Below, piece by piece: positions 1 to 7,910 of a stretch of 27,759 nucleotides of DNA. Numbering within the stretch: the first letter of the stretch is position 1; every line of letters starts with the position of its first letter. The stretch lies in the IMG/VR virus record IMGVR_UViG_3300027763_000192, positions 1-27,759 of that record; one strand, given 5' to 3'. Position numbers and translations under genes: made by a program. The stretch is from a virus. Under the pieces are notes generated by a model. It did not search any database, had not been told where the DNA came from, and saw only the letters and a list, made by a program, of their open reading frames with translations.

Positions 1-2
1 AT

Positions 3-263
3 AAAGATCCATGTGGATTGAATGGCTTGGCTGTACTACGGTGCAATGTGATGACTCGAGCGGCGGATGCTGGTTGCGTTTTGCATGTAGATGATCAACC
101 GATTGATATCGAAGTCGGAGAGCTTCACTGTTACTTAGTATCTGAACACACACATTTTGCTACGCCGGTACAGGGTAATACTTCTCGTGTTATGTGGATG
201 TTTGGTGCTGAAGTCCCATCAAAAGACTGGAACGGCGGAAAAATTAAGGTGAGAAAATACTAA
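3..263 (+). CDS. 2OG-Fe(II) oxygenase-like protein, C-terminal part (5' end outside window)
   Basis: The reading frame is open from the left edge and ends at TAA 261-263, so only the last 86 residues are visible. The segment starts K-D-P, continues 'RCNVMTRAADAGCVLHVDD', and then has a His-rich strand 'GELHCYLVSEHTHF' followed by 'GNTSRVMWMFG'. A His followed about 11 residues later by an Arg before a hydrophobic strand is what I expect for the distal iron-binding His and the 2-oxoglutarate-binding Arg of aspartyl/prolyl hydroxylase-like double-stranded beta-helix enzymes. T4-like marine phages often carry such genes. The substrate is unknown. The first His of the expected HxD motif would lie upstream of the window, so the family call rests on the C-terminal half only. 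The fragment could instead belong to a non-catalytic cupin. Confidence 0.5.
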   Translation, partial: KDPCGLNGLAVLRCNVMTRAADAGCVLHVDDQPIDIEVGELHCYLVSEHTHFATPVQGNTSRVMWMFGAEVPSKDWNGGKIKVRKY

Positions 264-373
264 AATTTCGAATTCCTGAGTTCCGGCCCAAGAATTTTTT
301 GCGACAGCTTTGAAATTCCAAAAAGTCAATCCACTCCTACACTAAATATTAGAACAACTATAAGAATAATACC

Positions 374-715
374 ATGGCTGCAGGATATCAAGAAATCTTT
401 TTAGAACAAGGCACAGACTTCAATACTACCATCACACTAAGTGATGGAAATGGTGATTTGTTTGTGTTAACAGGATGTGTTGCAAAAAGCACGATTAAAA
501 AATCATACTATTCAAGTAATGCTACTGCACAACTTACAGTTTCCATCGATACTCCAACACCAGGATCAATTCTATTAAGTTTAAATTCAGCAAACACTGC
601 TAACATTTCTCCCGGAAGATATGTGTATGATGTTATGTTAAAGGATAGTGCTAATAATGTTTCCAGAGTCCTAGAAGGAATCGTGAACGTTTTGCCTCGT
701 GTAACAGTGTTTTAA
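374..715 (+). CDS. small virion-associated protein, Ig-like/BppU-N-like fold (hypothetical)
   Basis: A 113-residue protein beginning MAAGYQEIFLEQGTDF, with a late 'ISPGRYVYDVMLKD' strand and a C-terminal 'VLEGIVNVLPRVT'. The pattern (EQG-TDF, then an LTG..A.S.I strand, then G.YVYDV, then a closing 'G.v.V.p.VT') matches small beta-sandwich proteins commonly found beside tail fibre and baseplate genes in tailed phages. Role in the virion is inferred from that resemblance and from position. The Shine-Dalgarno is weak (AAGAA about 8 bases before ATG). The 110-base gap upstream shows no clear terminator; a TATAAGAA at 359-366 is only a poor late-promoter match. The next gene follows after 13 bases with a strong ribosome binding site, suggesting one transcript. 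Confidence 0.65.
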   Translation: MAAGYQEIFLEQGTDFNTTITLSDGNGDLFVLTGCVAKSTIKKSYYSSNATAQLTVSIDTPTPGSILLSLNSANTANISPGRYVYDVMLKDSANNVSRVLEGIVNVLPRVTVF

Positions 716-716
716 G

Positions 717-722
717 AAGGAG
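717..722 (+). promoter_or_regulatory. strong ribosome binding site for the 82-aa gene
   Basis: AAGGAG lies 6 bases before ATG 729 and directly after the upstream stop TAA 713-715. It is one of the best Shine-Dalgarno matches in the window, which fixes the start of this short gene and fits high expression of a structural protein. Confidence 0.75.
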
Positions 723-728
723 TAAATC

Positions 729-977
729 ATGGCAACAGTAGTCGTTAATTCTCCACAAGCAATTAAAGTAGGCGTAAACCTTCAATCCGGTTCGACTGTA
801 CAATCTTTAGGATATGGTGTTAATACACTAAAAGCACTAAAGGATTTTACTTTGCCGCCTGGAGCACAATCTGGAGGTGTTGTTTCATATAACGCAGCAA
901 CAAAAACTTTTACTGTAACTGCTATTGGTGGTATTGGTGATGCAGCTATCACTGTAGTAGATGCAGGATTCTTTTAA
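729..977 (+). CDS. small beta-rich structural protein (hypothetical)
   Basis: An 82-residue protein starting MATVVVNSPQAIKVGVNLQ and ending AAITVVDAGFF. It is rich in Val, Gly and Thr, with no charged core and no membrane segment. The middle '...FTLPPGAQSGGVVSYNAATKTF' reads as a beta hairpin. I do not recognise the family. The start is well supported by the AAGGAG site. Its stop overlaps the next start by one base (TAATG at 975-979), so the following fibre gene is probably translationally coupled to it. Its position between a small Ig-like protein and a fibre suggests a fibre-associated or baseplate-decoration role, but that is inference only. Confidence 0.65.
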   Translation: MATVVVNSPQAIKVGVNLQSGSTVQSLGYGVNTLKALKDFTLPPGAQSGGVVSYNAATKTFTVTAIGGIGDAAITVVDAGFF

Positions 978-3900
978 TGGCTAATACGACAATCAAGATC
1001 AAACGATCTTATGCAAACTCATCACCAATCTCACTATCGGATGGTGAATTAGCATACTCATTTTTATCAAACACATTATGGATTGGTAACACTTCTAACA
1101 CACCAATAGCTGTTACCGATAGTTCGGCAAGATTAAATTCTGTAAGTGCTTTCATTCAGGCTAATGCAGCATATGCGAGTCAAAATACAACAGGTGAATA
1201 CTCTAATGTGGCGTTTAGACAGGCAAACTCGGCATATAGTCTTGCTAATAATATTATAATTTTAGATTCTTGGACAAGAACACAGGCAAACGCTGCATAT
1301 TCTGCAGCCAACGTTGCGGATTCTAAAGCTACAACTTCAGGCTCATACGCCAACAGTGCATATATTCAGGCTAATGCAGCATATACACAATCTGTAACAT
1401 CAACAAATGATGCGGCAGGTGCTTCATCATATGCTAATAGTGCTTTTCTAAAAGCAAACTCATCATATCAATCACAAAACGCTTCAGGTTCATATGCCAA
1501 CAGTGCATATACTCAAGCAAATACTGGTGTTATCAACGCACTAGCAGCCGGTTCTTATGCCAATAGTGCATATACTCAGGCAAACACTGCAACATTAAAT
1601 GCAGCAACAGCGGATTCTAAAGCAGTATCAGCATCACTGTATGCTAACGGTGCTTTTATACAGGCCAATGCAGCGTTCAATACACAAAACACCACAGGCA
1701 ACTATGCTAACTCAGCATTTACTTTTGCTAACTCAGCAGGTTCTTATGCCAACTCAGCATATGCTCAGGCAAACGGTGCATCGATATATGCTAACGGTGC
1801 ATTTATACAAGCCAATGCATCATATGCATCACAGAACACCACCGGTAACTATACCAACTCTGCGTTCACCTTTGCTAACTCAGCAGGTTCTTATGCCAAC
1901 TCAGCTTTCTTAAAAGCCAATTCATCATATGATTCACAGAACGTAACCGGTACATATGCTAACTCGGCATTTTTGTCTTCAAACTCAGCTAGTTTATATG
2001 CTAACGGTGCATTTATACAAGCAAATGCATCATACACTTCACAGAATATCACTGGTTCTTATGCCAACTCGGCATACTATACTGCAAATTCATCATCTCT
2101 GTATGCAAATGGTGCTTTTACTCAATCCAATGCAGCATATACTTCGCAGAACACTACGGGTACATATGCCAACTCGGCTTATTACACAGCAAATTCAGCA
2201 CAACTATATGCTAATGGCGCATTTGTACAATCAAATGCGGCTTTCATACATGCAAATTCGAGTTATGCCGAATCAAACACATCAACAATTCGTTCCACAG
2301 GTGCTTTTATTCAAGCTAATGCGGCTTTTGCGGCTGCAAACATTGGTTCGTCTTTTGTAAATAATGGTGGAACAATCAATGGATCCGTTACAATTTCACA
2401 AAACTTGAATGTAACAGGCAACATAACACTTGGTGGAAATACAACATCAATCTCATCAAATAACTTATCGTTAACAGATTCAATCATTTATTTGGCTGAA
2501 GGTAACACAGGAAATACAGTTGATATAGGTATTGTTGGTAATTTTGTTCAAGGTAATTACCAACACACGGCATTATTTCGTGACCACCTTGATGGTCGCT
2601 GGAAGTTTGTTAGTAATGTTACCGTAGAACCAACCGACACCGTAACAATAGATGCAAACACAAGATATGACATTATTAAATCTGGTGGTATTGAAACTAC
2701 CGGTTATGCAAATATTGGAACAGTATTATATGTTGGATCCAATACCGGTTCTTTACTAGGTGGCGCAACTAATCCTGTTTTAGGTACATTAGGTTCAGCT
2801 AATAATTATATTCAATCGTATATCTTTAATACAGCAAACGGCACCAGTTCTTCTGCTGATTATGTTGCTTATCCAAATAATGGAAGCGATACTAGTGGTT
2901 GGATTGATATGGGTATTACGTCCAACAACTACTCAGATTCAACATATAATGTAACAGGACGTAACGAAGGTTACTTGTTCATGTCTGCACCAGCGGGCGT
3001 TCAAACATCTGGAAACTTAGTTTTTGCAACAGACTTCACCGGCACATATAACTCTATAGAATATTATATTGGTGGTTTTGCTCAAGGTAAATCTTCACCA
3101 GTGATGACTGTTAATCCTGGTTCAATTAATATTAATAAACCTTTGGTGTTTGTAGATAGTACGAAACAAAATACAGCAGCTGCACCTTTTGCTTATTCTA
3201 ATGCGGCGTTCTTGCAAGCAAATAGTTCTTATGGTAGTCAGAACACAACTGGTTTATATGCTAATTCCGCATATGCGACAGCAAACACTGGTGTTACCAA
3301 CGCTGCAACAGCAGATAGTAAGGCAGTGACTGCTGGTTCATATGCCAACTCAGCATACTACACAGCAAACTCAGCACAACTCTATGCAAACGGTTCTTTT
3401 GCACAAGCTAATGCTTCTTTTGCTGCACAAAATGTTTCAGGTTCTTATGCTAATTCAGCATACACTCAGGCAAACACCGGTGTAACTAATGCATTAGCAG
3501 CCAGTTCTTATGCCAACTCAGCATATACAACAGCAAATACTGGCGTTACCAATGCATTATCAGCTAGTTTATATGCCAACTCTGCATACAATCAGGCAAA
3601 CACCGGTGTAACCAATGCGGCAACGGCAGATAGTAAAGCAGTGACCGCTGGTTCTTATGCCAACTCAGCATATTATACTGCAAATTCAGCGCAAATATAT
3701 GCTAATGGTGCATTTGTTCAGGCAAATTCAGCTTATAATTCACAAAACGCAACCGGTTCTTATGCCAATTCTGCATACACACAGGCAAATACTGGCGTCA
3801 CCAATGCATTATCAGCAAGTTCTTATGCCAACTCAGCATATACAACAGCAAATACGGGTGTTGCCAATGCACTAGCAGCAAGTTCTTATGCCAACTCGGC

Positions 3901-4864
3901 ATTCACAGTAGCAAATACTAGTTTTACGAATGCTGCAGCTGCAAGTTCTTATGCCAACTCAGCATACACTCAAGCAAACACCGGTGTAACTAATGCCGCA
4001 ACAGCAGATAGTAAAGCAGTGACTGCTGGTTCTTATGCAAATTCGGCATTTTCAAAAGCAAACACCGGTGTAACTAATGCCGCAACAGCAGATAGTAAAG
4101 CAGTGACTGCTGGTTCTTATGCTAATTCAGCCTATACACAATCAAACACCGCCGTTTTCAATGTATTGGTGGCTAGTTCTTATGCAAATGCAGCTTTTTT
4201 ACAAGCAAACGCAGCAACATCAGTTGGTTCTAGTGCTGGCGATCAAGCTACAGTAGCAGATGCTAAAGCAGTAACGTCCGGTTCATATGCCAACTCAGCA
4301 TACTACACTGCTAACTCAGCACAGATTTATGCTAATGGTGCTTTCGCACGAGCAAATGCGGCATATGCACAAGCAAATACTGGTGGATTAGATACTTGGG
4401 TTAGAGGCCAAGCAAATGCAGCATTCGCGGCGGCCAATAATGCATTGCCATTATCTGGTGGTATAATAACCGGTGTAATTTCTTCCAATAGTGCAATCTA
4501 TGCTTCTTCGGTAATATCAAATACTTCATTCTCAGTTGGTGCTACCAATGTAATTGATATTTCTTCTAATACATACACAACATCTTCAACATCACAAGTA
4601 TCAATTGATTCTTTCGCAACTGCCACATATAGAAGTGTTAAGTATGATGTACAGATGACTTCAAGTACAAGTTACCATATGATTGGGTTGTCAGCGATAC
4701 ACAATGGCACTTCTGTATGGTTGGCACAATACGGCGAGATATATACTGGTTCATCGTTGGGTACCTTTGATGCTTCTATTACATCAGGTGTCCTTAATTT
4801 ATTATTTACACCAACAAACTCAGCAACTACAGTGAAATTGGTAAGAACATCAATAGTGGTATAA
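977..4864 (+). CDS. heptad-repeat tail fibre protein
   Basis: A 1295-residue fibre. Residues 1-50 (KIKRSYANSSPISLSDGELAYS...LWIGN) look like the virion-attachment beta domain found at the start of many phage fibres (Mtd-N type). Residues about 58-458 and 740-1155 are coiled-coil-like repeats of units starting YANSAY/YANGAF, with unit lengths of 14, 21, 28 or 35 residues. Between them lie beta modules: 'NLNVTGNITLGG', then 'IYLAEGN...VDIGIVGNF...ALFRDHLDGRWKF', then a Gly/Asn-rich module with 'NEGYLF', ending 'KQNTAAAPF'. After the second repeat block comes 'LPLSGGIITG', and then a C-terminal beta domain with 'YRSVKYDVQMTS' and 'IHNGTSVWLAQYGEI', a type often found at fibre tips. Expected to be a trimeric adhesin or stalk. 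ATG overlaps the previous stop; AGGA at 965-968 serves as ribosome binding site. Confidence 0.85.
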   Translation: MANTTIKIKRSYANSSPISLSDGELAYSFLSNTLWIGNTSNTPIAVTDSSARLNSVSAFIQANAAYASQNTTGEYSNVAFRQANSAYSLANNIIILDSWTRTQANAAYSAANVADSKATTSGSYANSAYIQANAAYTQSVTSTNDAAGASSYANSAFLKANSSYQSQNASGSYANSAYTQANTGVINALAAGSYANSAYTQANTATLNAATADSKAVSASLYANGAFIQANAAFNTQNTTGNYANSAFTFANSAGSYANSAYAQANGASIYANGAFIQANASYASQNTTGNYTNSAFTFANSAGSYANSAFLKANSSYDSQNVTGTYANSAFLSSNSASLYANGAFIQANASYTSQNITGSYANSAYYTANSSSLYANGAFTQSNAAYTSQNTTGTYANSAYYTANSAQLYANGAFVQSNAAFIHANSSYAESNTSTIRSTGAFIQANAAFAAANIGSSFVNNGGTINGSVTISQNLNVTGNITLGGNTTSISSNNLSLTDSIIYLAEGNTGNTVDIGIVGNFVQGNYQHTALFRDHLDGRWKFVSNVTVEPTDTVTIDANTRYDIIKSGGIETTGYANIGTVLYVGSNTGSLLGGATNPVLGTLGSANNYIQSYIFNTANGTSSSADYVAYPNNGSDTSGWIDMGITSNNYSDSTYNVTGRNEGYLFMSAPAGVQTSGNLVFATDFTGTYNSIEYYIGGFAQGKSSPVMTVNPGSININKPLVFVDSTKQNTAAAPFAYSNAAFLQANSSYGSQNTTGLYANSAYATANTGVTNAATADSKAVTAGSYANSAYYTANSAQLYANGSFAQANASFAAQNVSGSYANSAYTQANTGVTNALAASSYANSAYTTANTGVTNALSASLYANSAYNQANTGVTNAATADSKAVTAGSYANSAYYTANSAQIYANGAFVQANSAYNSQNATGSYANSAYTQANTGVTNALSASSYANSAYTTANTGVANALAASSYANSAFTVANTSFTNAAAASSYANSAYTQANTGVTNAATADSKAVTAGSYANSAFSKANTGVTNAATADSKAVTAGSYANSAYTQSNTAVFNVLVASSYANAAFLQANAATSVGSSAGDQATVADAKAVTSGSYANSAYYTANSAQIYANGAFARANAAYAQANTGGLDTWVRGQANAAFAAANNALPLSGGIITGVISSNSAIYASSVISNTSFSVGATNVIDISSNTYTTSSTSQVSIDSFATATYRSVKYDVQMTSSTSYHMIGLSAIHNGTSVWLAQYGEIYTGSSLGTFDASITSGVLNLLFTPTNSATTVKLVRTSIVV
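1149..2350 (+). repeat. coding heptad repeat block 1 (units of 42, 63 or 84 bases)
   Basis: From about 1360 on I split the translation at each YAN/YTN. Unit lengths are 28, 21, 21, 28, 21, 14, 14, 21, 14, 21, 14, 21, 14, 21 and 14 residues, then a longer tail still in register. Every unit is a multiple of 7 residues (21 bases). The two commonest alternating units are 'YANSAYYTANSAQL' (14) and 'YANGAFIQANASYxSQNTTG' (21). Expected to form a trimeric helical stalk. Confidence 0.85.
3184..4440 (+). repeat. coding heptad repeat block 2
   Basis: Successive units measure 21, 28, 14, 21, 21, 21, 28, 14, 21, 21, 21, 21, 28, 28, 21, 35 and 14 residues, again all multiples of seven. Characteristic units are 'YANSAYTQANTGVTNALAASS' minus its last residue (21 with it) and the 28-residue version ending 'ATADSKAVTAGS'. 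The register slips only at the C-terminal end, at 'DTWVRG' (6 residues), just before the 'LPLSGG' transition. Confidence 0.85.
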
Positions 4865-4865
4865 A

Positions 4866-7241
4866 ATGGCAGTCAATTTTGGTAGAGGCATAAGACTTAG
4901 AAGTGGTGTGAAGGTTGCTGGAGATGCAATCGCAGCAGCTGCGGTGCCGGACTCCATAGTTGTAGCTACCACAGGACCAGGAATCAACGGTGAGTATATT
5001 TGGGGTGCAGATGCTGGATATTTCTCGGTTGGAACAGTAACGAGTGATTATATCGAAGGATTATATTTGTATGAACAGTCGGGTAATCTAAATTCTGGTT
5101 ACACTTATGTAGTATTGAAGGACGGTTCATATTCAGGATCAGGATTTAATGTGTCTGGTCGTGGAATTGATGGTGATGGAAGCACATATCCAAGAACATT
5201 CACTGTGGGTGGCACCGATTATGTGTTTCAATTTAATGGATATAATTACTATAATTCAACAAATATTTTGGATTTAAAAAATAAAATTGGCCAAACAATC
5301 ACAGCAAAATATTTACCTGCTTCACAACCAACAGCACCAGCAGACAACACATTAACACCAGGCACTTATAGTTATTATGGTGCTAATTATTATGGTTGCA
5401 ATCGTGACTATACTGATGGCCTTGTTTATGGCATGTTGATAAGTTCATATTTTAATAAAATTGAAGTCTTTGTGAGTGGATCAACTGCAACCGAAATTAA
5501 ACTTAAACCAGGTACTTACACCTCGAATTCTACAAGTTTTAATGTAACTTCTCAAGGTGCAATTGATGCTGACACAAATGGATCTGCTAGATATTTTAAT
5601 GTGGGAGGAACTTCAGTTGTTACGACATATAATGGAACTTCATATGGTGCAACAGGTGATATATTCAATCTCGTAAGTAATTATGGAACTCCATTGAGTG
5701 CTATCTATGATCCCGCTGCACAATCAAGTGGTGGCGGCGGTGCTGGCAACAGTACTCCTGTGATGTTTAACAGCGGATTCCTTGACACATACAATGTTGG
5801 AACTGAATATGGATGGCGAAACGGCCTGTTTGGTAACGGTAGCTTTGCCGGATACCCAAGTAATCTTTCAGGATTTTGGTACGACTCCACATCCAACGAG
5901 ACTTATGTGGATTTGATAACTGGCACCTATTCACAAAATATTAATGGTAGCGGATATCCTACGATAACTGTAATCACAGACACAACAATAAATGGATACA
6001 GTGTACTTCGGATAACTGACGGTAATAACGTTACTGCAACTAGCACCTCGGCACAGAATCATACAGGCGGAGTTCGATTTGTGTTTGTGGGAGATCCTTG
6101 GGGATTACAAGCTCAAGGAAGTTTTGGGTATCTCTACATTAACAATATATCATACCTTGATGACGGATCAGGATTTATGCCAGTTGCCTACGGAGATATT
6201 AATATAGGATCCAATTTCCAAGGCGACTCATTCGGATGGACTACCGAGTATGGTTCATCGTATATTCAGCCAACCATGCTGGATCAGATTTACTATTTTT
6301 CACCAATTGGCACAGTAGTACAGTTTATTAGCGGAACATATGGTAGTATAGTAGTAGATGGTTCAGCATTAACAGTAGGAGGTAAGGATACTGTCACCGT
6401 AACTATTGGCGGAGTTAAACAATCAGGTACATTAGAATCGGGCGGACCTGGACCAAAAGTAGTATTTTCTGGAGACACGTTCGGTTTACAGTCTAAAAAT
6501 GGACAAACATCAACGGTTTTAGTAGTAGCTGGAACAGCCACCCCAGCGGGACAAGTTGCCGGCGGTACCATCACAGTTGGTACTGACCCTTTTAATCCAG
6601 GCGGTGTGTATGGATATTTTCCAGCAACAGGCGCTGGATCATCAACAATTAACCCAGCCATGGTGGGTCAGATAGTTTGGTTCAGTGGTGGCGGCCCAAG
6701 TGGATCAACTAATGTACGACTCCCATCAGGAACCTATGGCAGCGTAGTGGTTGATGGTAGTTTGGGCACTGTGAATGGCGAAACACAGTTGACCGTGGTG
6801 GTTGATGGTATCAGCCAAACTGGAACATTGTATGCCAGCGGCAGTTACGTAGAACTGATACTTGCGGGAGACCCATACGGTTTACAATCCAAGAACGGTC
6901 AGACATTGACAGTCTCTGTTATAGCCGGCGCAGGTGCTGGTGGCGGTAGAACAACATATACACCAAGTGGTAATTGGTATGGTGGAAGCTGGATGGAACA
7001 GGGTGGTGTACAATGGCAAGTTCGGTTCTTCTTAGAGTCATCACCAAATTCAGCATTGTTGGCCAGATTGAATTCGTTAACTAATGGTGATTTAATTGAT
7101 ATAACTTATAACGGTGTCACTGAAACTAGAACTATAACAAATGTAGGATACCCACCATTCAACGGTGGATCTTCTGTCTACATAACTACTGATACCGGAG
7201 GAAATATGTCCTGGCCAAATATTGATAGTATAGCGATATAA
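4866..7241 (+). CDS. beta-rich virion protein with two families of internal repeats
   Basis: A 791-residue Gly/Ser/Thr/Tyr-rich protein, start MAVNFGRGIRLRSG. It contains no heptad coil. Two repeat families are visible. Repeat A (about 75 residues) is at residues 84-155 and 212-286, sharing 'LK.G.Y...SFNV...G.ID.D' and 'FNVGGT...YNG'. Repeat B (about 125 residues) is at roughly 298-430 (divergent), 443-560 and 568-690, sharing 'SGTYGSxVVDGS', a short 'TVTIGGVKQSGTL' strand and 'GDPYGLQSKNGQT'. A glycine linker (SSGGGGAG, 287-294) separates A from B. A C-terminal domain follows (700-791). It lies one base after the preceding fibre gene, so it is probably co-translated. Most likely a fibre or tail-surface protein. 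I do not recognise the family. Confidence 0.7.
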   Translation: MAVNFGRGIRLRSGVKVAGDAIAAAAVPDSIVVATTGPGINGEYIWGADAGYFSVGTVTSDYIEGLYLYEQSGNLNSGYTYVVLKDGSYSGSGFNVSGRGIDGDGSTYPRTFTVGGTDYVFQFNGYNYYNSTNILDLKNKIGQTITAKYLPASQPTAPADNTLTPGTYSYYGANYYGCNRDYTDGLVYGMLISSYFNKIEVFVSGSTATEIKLKPGTYTSNSTSFNVTSQGAIDADTNGSARYFNVGGTSVVTTYNGTSYGATGDIFNLVSNYGTPLSAIYDPAAQSSGGGGAGNSTPVMFNSGFLDTYNVGTEYGWRNGLFGNGSFAGYPSNLSGFWYDSTSNETYVDLITGTYSQNINGSGYPTITVITDTTINGYSVLRITDGNNVTATSTSAQNHTGGVRFVFVGDPWGLQAQGSFGYLYINNISYLDDGSGFMPVAYGDINIGSNFQGDSFGWTTEYGSSYIQPTMLDQIYYFSPIGTVVQFISGTYGSIVVDGSALTVGGKDTVTVTIGGVKQSGTLESGGPGPKVVFSGDTFGLQSKNGQTSTVLVVAGTATPAGQVAGGTITVGTDPFNPGGVYGYFPATGAGSSTINPAMVGQIVWFSGGGPSGSTNVRLPSGTYGSVVVDGSLGTVNGETQLTVVVDGISQTGTLYASGSYVELILAGDPYGLQSKNGQTLTVSVIAGAGAGGGRTTYTPSGNWYGGSWMEQGGVQWQVRFFLESSPNSALLARLNSLTNGDLIDITYNGVTETRTITNVGYPPFNGGSSVYITTDTGGNMSWPNIDSIAI

Positions 7242-7244
7242 ATA
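7237..7244 (+). promoter_or_regulatory. T4-type late promoter box TATAAATA
   Basis: A perfect TATAAATA overlaps the stop codon (TAA 7239-7241) of the preceding gene and lies 33 bases before the TTG start of the next. In T4, this 8-base element at about -10 is the whole late promoter, recognised by gp55/gp33-modified RNA polymerase coupled to the sliding clamp. Transcription would start near 7250. Confidence 0.7.
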
Positions 7245-7269
7245 AACAATAAACACAACCACGGGGAAA

Positions 7270-7287
7270 ATGAACCTTGGCTACTAA
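7270..7287 (+). other. 5-codon mini-ORF (MNLGY) overlapping the TTG start
   Basis: ATG at 7270 is followed by four codons and TAA 7285-7287. It overlaps the TTG start (7277) of the downstream gene in another frame. The nearest purine tract, GGGGA at 7263-7267, is only 2-3 bases from this ATG but 9 from the TTG, so the ribosome probably favours the TTG. A role as a leader is possible but unproven. Confidence 0.25.
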
Positions 7288-7900
7288 TTCAAATTTTGTC
7301 GTTAAAAATGGTCTAACTGTAGGCACCACGCCGGTCATTGATGGCTCAGGTGTATGGATTGCAACAAATCCTTCATCTAATGCTGCCTATACACAAGCAA
7401 ATACTGCAACCACTAATGCATTAGCAGCAGGTACGTATGCTAACTCATCATTTACTACCGCTAACAATGCGTTGCCTAAGTCTGGTGGTACAATGACAGG
7501 TAGTATCACATTATCTGGCGCTACCACATCTATTGTCTTTAATGATGGTAGTTCATTTAAGACAGCAAACAATTTACCAAGAGTTGTTTCAATCACTGAT
7601 GGTACATCTATTACAGTGAATATAGACACAACAGATTTGGCAATACAAACAAATACACAAGCGGCAGGTACATTAACAATCAACGCACCAACTGGTACAC
7701 CAAACAATGGCCAAAAATTTATAATTCGTGTTCAATGTACTAATGCACAAACACTTTCATTTAATGCAATATTTACGGGTTCAACTGATATAACTTTACC
7801 AAGCACTTCAACCGGATCCTCTAAATATGATTATATGGGTTTTATATATAATTCCACTGCAACTAAGTGGCAGATGGTTGCTAAAAACTTTGGATTCTAA
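7277..7900 (+). CDS. short tail fibre protein
   Basis: A 207-residue protein read from TTG 7277. The N-terminus (MATNSNFVVKNGLTVGT, then VIDGSGVW) is a common phage fibre start. The frame has TGA only two codons upstream (7271-7273), so no longer start exists, and TTG is the only usual start codon at this end. Residues 38-68 carry a short heptad coil (QANTATTNALAAGTYANSSF), then 'LPKSGGTMTG' and a beta domain with 'IVFNDGSSFKTANNLPRV'. The C-terminal half ('TINAPTGTPNNGQKFIIRVQ...WQMVAKNFGF') resembles the beta-sandwich ends of many phage fibres. It is preceded by a late promoter and is followed after 10 bases by a small gene. Probably a short receptor-binding or accessory fibre. Confidence 0.8.
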   Translation: MATNSNFVVKNGLTVGTTPVIDGSGVWIATNPSSNAAYTQANTATTNALAAGTYANSSFTTANNALPKSGGTMTGSITLSGATTSIVFNDGSSFKTANNLPRVVSITDGTSITVNIDTTDLAIQTNTQAAGTLTINAPTGTPNNGQKFIIRVQCTNAQTLSFNAIFTGSTDITLPSTSTGSSKYDYMGFIYNSTATKWQMVAKNFGF

Positions 7901-7910
7901 AGAGGTAAAA

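Noticed and set aside
269-298. AATTC...GAATT inverted repeat followed by T6 after the oxygenase-like gene
   Set aside because: A 5-base-pair AT-rich stem with a 16-base loop would not be a stable terminator.
359-366. TATAAGAA in the 264-373 gap as a late promoter for the first block
   Set aside because: Two mismatches at core positions, and the start codon is only 8 bases downstream.
1599-2360. Open frames of 104 and 134 codons inside the first fibre (also 3657-3875, 15414-15695 and 16056-16304)
   Set aside because: They are +1/+2 readings of the 21-base-periodic repeats, rich in Met/His/Gln/Leu from shifted 'tatgccaac' codons, with no ribosome sites. The repeated codons keep the alternative frames open by chance.
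1149-4440. CRISPR-like direct repeats
   Set aside because: The repeats are in frame, diverge by synonymous and conservative changes, and form a continuous protein; there are no unique spacers of constant length.
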